Part shown: positions 1 through 6,393 of the stretch, piece after piece | Numbering within the stretch: the stretch's first letter is position 1 | Layout: the number at the start of each line of letters is the position of its first letter | Origin: Gemmatimonadota bacterium | Lineage (GTDB): Bacteria > Gemmatimonadota > Gemmatimonadetes > Gemmatimonadales > GWC2-71-9 | Length of the DNA stretch: 7,351 nt | Assembly (NCBI GenBank): GCA_016880225.1 | Contig: JAEHDT010000284.1 | Span: 1 to 7,351 of the forward strand | Reading direction: 5' to 3' | The notes under the pieces: generated by a model | Told to the model about the DNA's origin: nothing | The model's input: only the letters and a program-made list of their open reading frames with translations | Database searches by the model: none | Made by a program: the position numbers and the translations under genes

Positions 1-2
1 CC

Positions 3-350
3 GAAGCCGTTACGACGCTCGCCGCGCTGCGCAGCGGCATCGAGCAGCACTACGGCGGGCTGCTCGCGGCGGCGATGAAAATCGACCCGACGCTCGAGCG
101 CACGGTGGAGTCGGCGCGCAACGCCGCGCTCGCGGGCACGCAGACGATCGAGAAGAAGCTGGTCGCGAGTCTCAAGCGGCTCGAGGGCGAGACCTTGGTG
201 CGGCAGATCGCCCGGGCGCGCGCCGCGGTGTATCCGGAGGGGCAGCCGCAGGAGCGCGTGCTCACGCTGGCGTCGTTCCTGGTGCGCTACGGGCCCGATC
301 TCGTGGACGCGCTGGAGCGGGAGGTGGCGCGCTGGGCGGGCGCTTCGTAG
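3..350 (+). CDS. bshC: BshC, putative cysteine ligase of bacillithiol synthesis (C-terminal part only)
   Basis: Only the last 115 residues are present; the reading frame is open through the left edge and ends at TAG 348-350. BshC is assigned to the last step of bacillithiol synthesis, joining cysteine to glucosaminyl-malate in the cytoplasm. The fragment matches the family's C-terminal end: a helical, probably coiled-coil stretch containing TIEKKLVASLKR, then the signature YPEGQPQERV followed by FLVRYGPDLVDAL. In BshC proteins I know, a proline-glycine-rich 'QERV' segment and a 'YGxxL' helix sit at this place near the C-terminus. The catalytic Rossmann-like core lies outside the window and cannot be judged. 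The ATG at 75 is internal and not the true start. Its stop codon lies inside the putative promoter of the next gene. The identification is fairly firm even from the tail alone. Confidence 0.82.
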   Translation, partial: EAVTTLAALRSGIEQHYGGLLAAAMKIDPTLERTVESARNAALAGTQTIEKKLVASLKRLEGETLVRQIARARAAVYPEGQPQERVLTLASFLVRYGPDLVDALEREVARWAGAS

Positions 351-353
351 AAT
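348..353 (+). promoter_or_regulatory. Putative -10 element (TAGAAT) overlapping the bshC stop
   Basis: TAGAAT matches the bacterial -10 consensus TATAAT at five of six positions and stands out in very GC-rich surroundings. Its first three bases are the bshC stop codon. The next ATG begins 7 nt after the hexamer, where transcription would be expected to start, so the mRNA would be leaderless or nearly so. No TTGACA-like -35 element is visible about 17 nt upstream and no Shine-Dalgarno sequence precedes the ATG. It is a prediction from position and sequence only. Confidence 0.42.
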
Positions 354-360
354 CCCACTC

Positions 361-645
361 ATGTGGCTCCTCGTGATCGTGCTGCTCGTCGCCCTCATGA
401 TCCCCATCACCGCCATCCTGCTCGATTCGCCGCTGGGACGCTCCGTCGCGCGGCGGCTGGAGGGGGCGGGAGATGGCGGGAGTGGGGGAGGAAGCGGGGC
501 CGGCGTCCGACAGTTGGAGCGGCGCGTCGAGGTGCTGGAGAGCGACCTCGAGGACCTGAACCGCTCCATCGCCGGCATGCGCGAAGAGCTGCAGTTCGTC
601 CAGCGTCTGCTGGAAGATCCCGCGAAGAAGAAGCGCCCGTCCTGA
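361..645 (+). CDS. Small single-pass membrane protein with a coiled coil, function unknown
   Basis: This 94-residue protein has one strongly hydrophobic helix at residues 2-21 (WLLVIVLLVALMIPITAILL). A glycine-serine-rich linker covers about residues 35-48. A heptad-like helix from about 49 to 86 includes QLERRVEVLESDLEDL and continues to FVQRLLE. The tail is basic (AKKKRPS). The arrangement of an N-terminal anchor and a cytoplasmic coiled coil resembles PspB or FtsB in architecture, but I see no sequence match good enough for a name. The ATG directly opens the membrane helix and follows the TAGAAT element, which supports this start. Only 2 nt separate its TGA from the murJ GTG, so the two are likely co-translated. 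That suggests, without proof, an envelope role or a MurJ-linked role. It is a real gene: an overlapping frame here is only low-complexity Arg/Pro/Ala. Confidence 0.75.
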   Translation: MWLLVIVLLVALMIPITAILLDSPLGRSVARRLEGAGDGGSGGGSGAGVRQLERRVEVLESDLEDLNRSIAGMREELQFVQRLLEDPAKKKRPS

Positions 646-647
646 CG

Positions 648-2252
648 GTGCCCCAGGCGGCGGCCGGCGGAAGAGGGGGCGGCGGCCGGCACGCGGCGCA
701 GGTCGCCGCAGGAATCTTCCTCACCCGGGTGCTCGGGTACGTGCGCGAGCGGGTGTTCGCGTACTACTTCGGGAACGATTCCGTCCCCGCTGACGCCTTC
801 CGGGCGGCGCTGCGCATCCCCAATACCATCCGCAACCTGCTGGGCGAGGGCACCCTCTCGGCGTCGTTCATCCCCGTGTATGCGGCGCTCAACGAGCGGC
901 CCGACAAGGCGGCGGCGCGCTCGCTCGCCGGCGCGGTGCTGGGGCTGCTGCTGCTCGCGTCCGGAGTGCTCGCCCTGCTCGGCATCGCGCTGGCTCCGGC
1001 GGTCACCACCCTGATCGCGAAGGGATTCGACGAGCCGCGCCGCCAGCTCACCATCACGCTGGTCCGCATCCTGTTCCCGATGACCGGACTGATGGTGATC
1101 TCGGCCTGGTGCCTCGGGATCCTCAACACGCACCGGCGCTTCTTCCTGCCGTACGCGGCCCCGGCCCTGTGGAACATCGCCGGCATCGTGGCGATGGTCG
1201 CCGCGGGCACCTGGTTCGCGAACCGGAGCCTGCCGCTCGATGCCCAGCTGCACCGCCTGTCGCTCGCGCTCGCGTGGGGCACGGTGGCGGGCAGCCTGCT
1301 GCAGATCGCCGTGCAGCTGCCCGCGTGCTGGACGCTGCTCCATGGTATCGCGCTGCGGCTGTCCACCTCGCCCGAGGGCGTGCGCAATGTGCTGTTTGCG
1401 TGGCTACCCCTGCTCGTCGGTGCGGGTGTGGCGCAGCTCTCGGGGCTCATCGACACGTTGCTCGGCTCGTTCACGGGTCCGGGCGGGGTGTCGGCGCTCG
1501 GCTACGCCCAGCTGATCCAGGTCCTGCCTATCAGCCTGTTCGGGGTCTCGGTGACGGCGGTGTCGCTCCCGGAGTTGTCGCGCGACGCCGCCGGCGGGGC
1601 GGCCGCCGCACCCAACGAGCAGCTCCGGTCGCGGATCGCCGTGGGGTTCCGGCGCATCGTGTTCTTCGTGGTGCCGTCGTCCATCGCCTTCATCGCCCTG
1701 AGTCGGGAGATCGTGGCGGCCCTGTATCAGACCGGCCGGTTCACGGCCGACGCCACGGCCCTGGTAGGGAACGTGCTCGCTGCGTACGGCGTGGGTCTCG
1801 TCGGTCAGGCGACCGTAAAGCTGTTCGCGTCGGGGTTCTATGCCATGCGCGATACCCGCACACCCGTGAAGATCGCGGCGTTCTCGCTCCTCGTCTCGAC
1901 CGGGCTCGCCTGGCTGCTGATGCGCTGGCTCGGCGCGCCGGGGATCGCGCTCGGCTCGTCGATTGCCGCGTTCTTGAATACCACGCTGCACCTGCGCGAC
2001 CTGAGCGGGCGGATCGGCACCGTGCTGCGCGGAGCCGACTGGCGCGCGTTCGGGGTCACGCTCGCCGCGGGCGTGATCGCCGGAGCGCTCGCGGTCGGCG
2101 CCGCGCGCATCAGCGCGGCGGTGGCGCCGGTGCCGCGCGGGGCGGGCGTGCTCGCTATCTTTGGGATCGTGTACGCGGCGCTGACGCTGGCGCTCAAGCA
2201 TCCCGACGCCCTCCGGACATGGCAATCCCTGACCGCCTCTCGCGCAAGCTAG
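648..2252 (+). CDS. murJ: MurJ/MviN-family lipid II flippase
   Basis: The protein has 534 residues, the usual MurJ size, with many hydrophobic helices throughout. MurJ moves undecaprenyl-linked peptidoglycan precursor (lipid II) across the inner membrane. The N-lobe signature is clear: TRVLGYVRERVFAYYFG at 26-42, D49 (PADAF), and IPNTIRNLLGEGTLSASF at 57-74. Aligned to E. coli MurJ, R27, R33, D49 and R62 correspond to R18, R24, D39 and R52. The helix holding E. coli R270 aligns without gaps to GYAQLIQVLP (285-294), which places L289 where that arginine should be. The GTG start at 648 is the only in-frame start between the previous gene and the first helix. It leaves a Gly/Ala-rich N-terminal tail of about 15 residues. 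The frame remains open upstream to 363, but that part is a shadow of the small membrane gene. The 3' end overlaps uvrC by 34 nt. Confidence 0.9.
   Translation: MPQAAAGGRGGGGRHAAQVAAGIFLTRVLGYVRERVFAYYFGNDSVPADAFRAALRIPNTIRNLLGEGTLSASFIPVYAALNERPDKAAARSLAGAVLGLLLLASGVLALLGIALAPAVTTLIAKGFDEPRRQLTITLVRILFPMTGLMVISAWCLGILNTHRRFFLPYAAPALWNIAGIVAMVAAGTWFANRSLPLDAQLHRLSLALAWGTVAGSLLQIAVQLPACWTLLHGIALRLSTSPEGVRNVLFAWLPLLVGAGVAQLSGLIDTLLGSFTGPGGVSALGYAQLIQVLPISLFGVSVTAVSLPELSRDAAGGAAAAPNEQLRSRIAVGFRRIVFFVVPSSIAFIALSREIVAALYQTGRFTADATALVGNVLAAYGVGLVGQATVKLFASGFYAMRDTRTPVKIAAFSLLVSTGLAWLLMRWLGAPGIALGSSIAAFLNTTLHLRDLSGRIGTVLRGADWRAFGVTLAAGVIAGALAVGAARISAAVAPVPRGAGVLAIFGIVYAALTLALKHPDALRTWQSLTASRAS
656..690 (+). 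repeat. Two 13-nt direct repeats in the murJ 5' end
   Basis: GGCGGCGGCCGGC occurs at 656-668 and again at 678-690, offset by 22 nt. The copies are read in different frames, as Ala-rich then Gly-rich sequence, in the low-complexity tail of MurJ. The likeliest explanation is GC-rich low complexity. The pair could permit slippage, but nothing shows that it does. Confidence 0.5.
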
Positions 2253-4027
2253 ACGCCCTCCCCGACCAGCCCGGCGTGTACCTGTGGAAGAGCGCCGCCG
2301 GCGAGATCCTCTACGTCGGCAAGGCCAAGAGCCTGCGCGCGCGCGTCCCCAGCTACTTCGGGCCGGACGGCGGCGCCACGCCGGAGCGCGCGGCCCTGGT
2401 GGAGCAGATCGCCGACCTCGACACGATCATCGTCCCGAGCGAGCCGCAGGCCCTGCTGCTCGAGAACAACCTCATCAAGGAGCACCGGCCGCGCTTCAAC
2501 ATCCGGCTCACCGACGACAAGAGCTACCCCCGCATCGCGGTGACGCTGGGCGAGCCGTTTCCGCGGGTGCTGGTGGTGCGGCGGGTGACGATCCCCGGGG
2601 CCCGCTACTTCGGTCCCTACACCGACGTCGCCACCCTGCGGCAGACCTTGAACATCATCCGGCGCATCTTCACGGTGCGGTCGTGCCACTGGGATCTGCC
2701 GCGCGAGGCGCCGGAGCGGCCGTGCCTCGACTACCACATCGAGCGCTGCCGTGCGCCGTGCGTCGGTTACCAGCCGGAGGCGGACTACCGGCGGATGATC
2801 GACGACGTGGTGTTGTTCCTCGAAGGGAAGACGGTGGACGTGCGCACGCGGCTGCGCGACCGCATGCACCAGGCGGCGCAGCAGCAGGACTTCGAGCGGG
2901 CGGCCCAGCTGCGCGACGCCCTCAAGTGGCTCGACCAGCTGGAACAGCCGCAGGCGGTGGAGCTCGTGGGGGGCGGGGACGCGGATGCGGTGGGCATCGC
3001 CCGGGATGGCGACGACGCCTGCGGGGTGGCGTTGCGGGTCCGGGACGGCAAGCTCATCGCGCGCGACTACTGGTTTCTCGAGAACGTCGAGCACGAGACG
3101 GAGGGTGCGGTGCTGTCCGCGTTCCTGGTGCGGTGCTATCTGCCGCTCGAGGTCCGGACCCACAAGGTGCTGTTGCCGTTCGTTCCCGATGACCTCGCAT
3201 CGCTCGCCGCGCTCGCGCCCGACGTGGACTGGCACGCACCGCAGCGGGGCACCAACGCCCGCCTGGCCGAGCTGGCGGATCAGAATGCGCGCCACCTGCT
3301 GGACAGCCTGAAGATCGAGAGCTTCGACATCGACGAGCGGGCGGCGGACCCCGTCTTCGCGCTGGGGCGCGACCTGGGGCTCGCGGTCGTGCCGCGGGCT
3401 TTCGTGTGCGTCGACATTTCGACCAATCAGGGGCGCGACACGGTGGGCTCGCTCGTGTGGTTCGAGGCGGGCCGTCCCAAGAAGGCGGAGTACCGGCGGT
3501 TCCGGATCCGGGGCGCGCCGCAGGACGACTTCGCGGCCGTACACGAGGTCGTGACGCGCTATCTCACCCGGCGCGTGGCCGAGGAAAAGCCGCTTCCCGA
3601 TCTGCTCGTGATCGACGGGGGGAAAGGCCAGCTCGGGGCCGCGCTCGACGCAGTCCGCGCAGCGGGCGTCGTGGACCTGCCGGTGGCGAGCCTCGCCAAG
3701 CGGGAGGAGGAGGTGTTCCTGCCGGGCCGGGCCGAGCCGCTCGCGCTGTCGCGGCGCAGCCCGTCGCTCAAGCTGCTGCAGCGCGCCCGCGACGAGGCGC
3801 ACCGCTTCGCGATCAGCTACAGCCGCAAGCGCCGCGCCCGGCGCACCATCACCTCGGAGCTGCTCGCGATCCCGGGCATCGGCCCGAACCGGCGCCGGGC
3901 GTTGCTCGAGCGGTTCGGCTCGCTCGCCGGTGTGAAGACGGCGACGCCGGCTGAGATCGCCGCCCTGCCCGGGTTCTCGACCCGGCTGGCCGAGCGCATC
4001 CTCGACCGCCTGCACGCCGGCACGTGA
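2219..4027 (+). CDS. uvrC: UvrC, excinuclease ABC subunit C
   Basis: UvrC makes both incisions flanking a DNA lesion in UvrABC nucleotide excision repair, acting in the cytoplasm on UvrB-DNA complexes. The protein has 602 residues (E. coli 610) with all domains in order. The GIY-YIG nuclease is at about 15-95, with GVY at 19-21, YVG at 32-34 and E82 plus N94 further on. Four cysteines C156, C169, C177 and C181 match the spacing of the UvrC iron-sulfur site. A UVR domain that binds UvrB lies at about 208-243. The RNase H-like nuclease has D399, D436/D437, D466 (IDGGKGQ) and H528 (RDEAHRF), so the catalytic set is intact. Tandem helix-hairpin-helix motifs fill about 544-602 (IPGIGPNRRRALLERFGSL). 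ATG 2219 gives the normal short lead before LPDQPGVYLWK, and no later start would keep the GIY motif. It overlaps the murJ end by 34 nt in another frame, and its TGA overlaps the next GTG. One small oddity is DIST at 399-402, where many homologues have DISH. Confidence 0.97.
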   Translation: MAIPDRLSRKLDALPDQPGVYLWKSAAGEILYVGKAKSLRARVPSYFGPDGGATPERAALVEQIADLDTIIVPSEPQALLLENNLIKEHRPRFNIRLTDDKSYPRIAVTLGEPFPRVLVVRRVTIPGARYFGPYTDVATLRQTLNIIRRIFTVRSCHWDLPREAPERPCLDYHIERCRAPCVGYQPEADYRRMIDDVVLFLEGKTVDVRTRLRDRMHQAAQQQDFERAAQLRDALKWLDQLEQPQAVELVGGGDADAVGIARDGDDACGVALRVRDGKLIARDYWFLENVEHETEGAVLSAFLVRCYLPLEVRTHKVLLPFVPDDLASLAALAPDVDWHAPQRGTNARLAELADQNARHLLDSLKIESFDIDERAADPVFALGRDLGLAVVPRAFVCVDISTNQGRDTVGSLVWFEAGRPKKAEYRRFRIRGAPQDDFAAVHEVVTRYLTRRVAEEKPLPDLLVIDGGKGQLGAALDAVRAAGVVDLPVASLAKREEEVFLPGRAEPLALSRRSPSLKLLQRARDEAHRFAISYSRKRRARRTITSELLAIPGIGPNRRRALLERFGSLAGVKTATPAEIAALPGFSTRLAERILDRLHAGT

Positions 4028-5178
4028 CCGCGCGGCTTCCCTGGTCACTCGAGTGCTCGTCCTGCGGCGCGACCCGCAGTCCGGCGGGCCTCCCCGGCGT
4101 GTGCGACTGCGGCCGGCCGTTGCTGGTGCGCTACCGCGCCGCCCCGGCGCCCGAGGCCCGGGCGCTGCTCGGCGGTCGCCCGTGGACGATGTGGCGCTAC
4201 CGCGAGTGGCTCCCGCTGGCCGACGGCGAGGCGCCGGTCACGCTCGGAGAGGGAGGGACGCCGCTCGTCACCGTGCCCCATGTCGCCGACCGGCACGGCT
4301 TCCGCGACCTGTGGGTGAAGGAGGAAGGCGTCAATCCGACGGGCTCGTTCAAAGCGCGCGGTCTCGCCGCCGCCGTCACCCGAGCCGCGAGCGCGGGCGC
4401 GAGGGCTTTCGTCGTGCCGACGGCGGGCAATGCGGGCGTGGCACTCGCTGCGTACGCGGCTCGGGCGGGCGTGCGCGCCCGCGTGTACGCGCCGGCGAGC
4501 ACCCCCGCGACGATCCTCTCCCAGATTCGCTCGTTCGGCGCGGACCTGGCGCTCGTGGACGGTCACATCGGGGATTGCGGGAAAGCGGCCCGGGGGTTTG
4601 CGGCGGAGACCGGCGCGGTTGACGTGTCCACCCTGCGCGAGCCCTACCGCATCGAGGGGAAGAAGACGCTCGGTCTGGAGCTGGCCGAGCAGTTCGGTTG
4701 GACTCTGCCCGACGCGATCGTTTATCCGACGGGCGGCGGCACCGGTCTGATCGGCATGTGGAAGGCGTTCGCGGAGCTCGCGCAGGCGGGTTGGATCCAA
4801 GGGAAGCCGCCCCGCATGTACAGCGTGCAGGCAGCGGGGTGCGCTCCGGTCGTCCACGCGTTCGACGCCGGCGCCGATGCCTGCACGCCCTGGCCCGCGC
4901 CTTGGACGATCGCCGCCGGGCTGCGGGTGCCGAGCCCCCTGGGCGACCGTCTGATGCTCTCCGCGTTGCGCGAGAGCGGTGGTGGCGCGGTCGCGGTTTC
5001 CGACGCCCAGCTGGCGGCGGCGGCCCGCGACCTGCAAGTGCTGGAGGGGATCGACGCGTCTCCCGAGGGTGGGGCGGCGCTCGCGGCCGCGGTGGAGTTG
5101 AAAGCGCGGGGCGTGCTGCAGGGCCCCGAGCGCGTGGTGATCTTCAACACCGGCGCCGGGTGGCTCTATCGCGCGTAA
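4024..5178 (+). CDS. thrC: Threonine synthase-family PLP-dependent enzyme
   Basis: Threonine synthase converts O-phosphohomoserine to threonine and phosphate with pyridoxal phosphate. This 384-residue fold-type II PLP protein has a zinc-ribbon-like N-terminus (C11, C14, C27, C29). LGEGGTPLV follows, then the cofactor lysine K110 in NPTGSFKARG, TAGNAG at 133-138, and the phosphate loop PTGGGTG at 235-241 followed by LIGMWKAF. The overall layout and YRIEGKKTLGLELAEQ fit proteins annotated as threonine synthase. However, the lysine motif reads FKARG rather than the FKDRG I expect in proven threonine synthases. The cofactor-binding loop is AGNAG rather than a Ser/Thr-rich GNTS type, and the C-terminus ends NTGAGWLY rather than TGHGLKD. 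A paralogue with another amino-acid substrate is therefore possible, and the gene symbol is provisional. The GTG start overlaps the uvrC stop (GTGA), which implies translational coupling. No Shine-Dalgarno sequence is evident. Confidence 0.85.
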   Translation: MTARLPWSLECSSCGATRSPAGLPGVCDCGRPLLVRYRAAPAPEARALLGGRPWTMWRYREWLPLADGEAPVTLGEGGTPLVTVPHVADRHGFRDLWVKEEGVNPTGSFKARGLAAAVTRAASAGARAFVVPTAGNAGVALAAYAARAGVRARVYAPASTPATILSQIRSFGADLALVDGHIGDCGKAARGFAAETGAVDVSTLREPYRIEGKKTLGLELAEQFGWTLPDAIVYPTGGGTGLIGMWKAFAELAQAGWIQGKPPRMYSVQAAGCAPVVHAFDAGADACTPWPAPWTIAAGLRVPSPLGDRLMLSALRESGGGAVAVSDAQLAAAARDLQVLEGIDASPEGGAALAAAVELKARGVLQGPERVVIFNTGAGWLYRA

Positions 5179-5184
5179 GCCGTC

Positions 5185-5190
5185 TATATT
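5185..5190 (+). promoter_or_regulatory. Putative -10 element (TATATT) upstream of larC
   Basis: TATATT matches the TATAAT consensus at five of six positions and is an AT-rich island in the 28-nt gap between the threonine synthase-like gene and larC. The larC ATG begins 16 nt after it, so the leader would be about ten nucleotides or less. No convincing -35 element or ribosome binding site accompanies it. This hints that larC starts a new, short-leader transcript. Confidence 0.4.
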
Positions 5191-5206
5191 CAGCCGGTTC
5201 CCAAAG

Positions 5207-6391
5207 ATGCGGATCGCGATTTTGGACCCCGCCGCCGGGATCTCCGGTGACATGACCCTGGGCGCGCTTTTGTCCCTGGGCGTGCCGCAGGATTGGCTCG
5301 AATCCCTGCCCGGACGCCTGGGGCTCGTGGGAGTAGCCGTGACGGTGCGGGACGCCGTCCGCTGCGGGATCCGCTGCCGGCAGGTCGAGTTTGCCATTCC
5401 GGAAGCGCCCCACGGGCGCCAGGTGGGCGAGCTGGTGCGGCTGGTCGAGCGGGCGCCGGTGTCCGGCTGGGTGAAGGAGCGGGCGTTGCGCGCGTTCCGG
5501 CTGATCGGCGAGGCCGAGGGTCGCGTCCATGGCGTGGCACCCGAGCAGGTGCACCTGCACGAGGTGGGAGCGGTGGACGCCGTGCTCGACATCGTCGGCG
5601 CCATCGAGGGGTTCGAGCGGCTGGGGGTCGAGGCGATTTACTCCCGGCCGGTGGCGGTGGGGAGCGGTTGGGTCGAAGCGGCCCACGGCCGCCTGCCGGT
5701 CCCCGCACCCGCGACGGCGTTGCTGCTCGAAGGGGTCGCCGTGGCGACGGGAGGGCCGGTGGAAGGTGAGGCGACCACGCCGACGGGCGCCGCGCTCGTT
5801 CGCGTATTGGCGCAAGGGCCGCCGCCGGAGCACTGGCGCCTGACGGCGAGTGGCTGGGGGGCGGGGCAGCGCGATCCGAAGCACTATCCCAACGCGTTGC
5901 GGATTCTCGTGGCGGAGCGCGCGGCCGAGGCGGGTCGGGTGATGCTTTTGGCCACCGACGTGGACGACATGAGCCCCGAGTACGTGGAGCCGTTGCGCCA
6001 GGCGCTCGTAGCCGCGGGGGCGCTGGACGTGCAGACCTGGCCGGTACAGATGAAAAAGGGACGATCCGGGTTCCGGGTCGAGGTCGTGGCCCCCGAAGAG
6101 TTGGCGGAGCCGGTGACCGCCGCGTTGTTCCAGCACAGCACGACGGCGGGAGTGCGCCGCTGGGTGGCGGAACGGGCGACGCTGGCGCGGCGCCAGGTGA
6201 CGGTCCAGCTCGCACCGGAGGTCGCCGTGCGGGTGAAGGTGCTGGAGCAGCCCGATGCGGAGGGAGTGAGGGTGAAGCCCGAGTACGACGACGTGGTGGC
6301 GGCGGCGCGCGCGCTGGGCCGGCCGCCGCTCGAGGTCGCCCGCGTCGCCCAACGCGACGCCGAGGCGCTGGTCGCCAAATCCAAGGAGTGA
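5207..6391 (+). CDS. larC: LarC, nickel insertion protein for the nickel-pincer cofactor (full-length LarC1-LarC2)
   Basis: LarC is a CTP-dependent cyclometallase that inserts nickel into the pyridinium dithiocarboxylate mononucleotide to form the nickel-pincer cofactor of lactate racemase (LarA) and related racemases and epimerases. This 394-residue protein shows the N-terminal signature DPAAGISGDM at 7-16, HLHEVGAVDAVLDIVGA from H116, and TTPTGAAL in the first half. The second half begins near 238 and carries ATDVDDMSPEYVEPL (TDVDDM at 250-255) and MKKGRSGF at 282-289. In Lactiplantibacillus plantarum the two halves are joined by a programmed frameshift, whereas here they form one uninterrupted frame. 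The segment where many homologues carry a His-rich loop has only one histidine (H69, in APHGRQVGEL). The ATG at 5207 opens directly on the conserved MRIAILDP start. LarB, LarE and LarA are not encoded here, and the next gene follows after 2 nt. Confidence 0.92.
   Translation: MRIAILDPAAGISGDMTLGALLSLGVPQDWLESLPGRLGLVGVAVTVRDAVRCGIRCRQVEFAIPEAPHGRQVGELVRLVERAPVSGWVKERALRAFRLIGEAEGRVHGVAPEQVHLHEVGAVDAVLDIVGAIEGFERLGVEAIYSRPVAVGSGWVEAAHGRLPVPAPATALLLEGVAVATGGPVEGEATTPTGAALVRVLAQGPPPEHWRLTASGWGAGQRDPKHYPNALRILVAERAAEAGRVMLLATDVDDMSPEYVEPLRQALVAAGALDVQTWPVQMKKGRSGFRVEVVAPEELAEPVTAALFQHSTTAGVRRWVAERATLARRQVTVQLAPEVAVRVKVLEQPDAEGVRVKPEYDDVVAAARALGRPPLEVARVAQRDAEALVAKSKE
6383..6388 (+). promoter_or_regulatory. 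Ribosome binding site AAGGAG for the TPR gene
   Basis: A strong Shine-Dalgarno sequence lies 5 nt before ATG 6394, within the last codons of larC. It decides the start of the downstream gene and is the only clear Shine-Dalgarno sequence before a gene start in this window. Confidence 0.8.
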
Positions 6392-6393
6392 GC

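Noticed and set aside
363..647. Upstream extension of the murJ frame to an ATG at 363
   Set aside because: The extension translates to Arg/Pro/Gly-rich low complexity and covers the well-formed small membrane gene. MurJ proteins do not carry such a domain.
1109..2218. Upstream extension of the uvrC frame to an ATG at 1109
   Set aside because: It lies wholly within murJ out of frame and is low complexity. UvrC homologues begin just before the GIY-YIG domain, as with ATG 2219.
2249..4048. A 599-codon open frame on the - strand opposite uvrC
   Set aside because: It mirrors uvrC almost exactly, and its translation is Arg/Ala/Gly/His-rich with no recognisable motif. GC-rich codon use depletes stop codons on the opposite strand.
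5178..5207. Terminator after the threonine synthase-like gene
   Set aside because: The 28-nt gap has no stem followed by a T-run. I saw no intrinsic terminator anywhere in the window.
6050..6060. ATGAAAAAGGG run in larC as a possible slippery site
   Set aside because: The frame is intact on both sides and LarC2 motifs continue normally. It simply encodes the conserved MKKG, and the position is not the LarC1-LarC2 junction.
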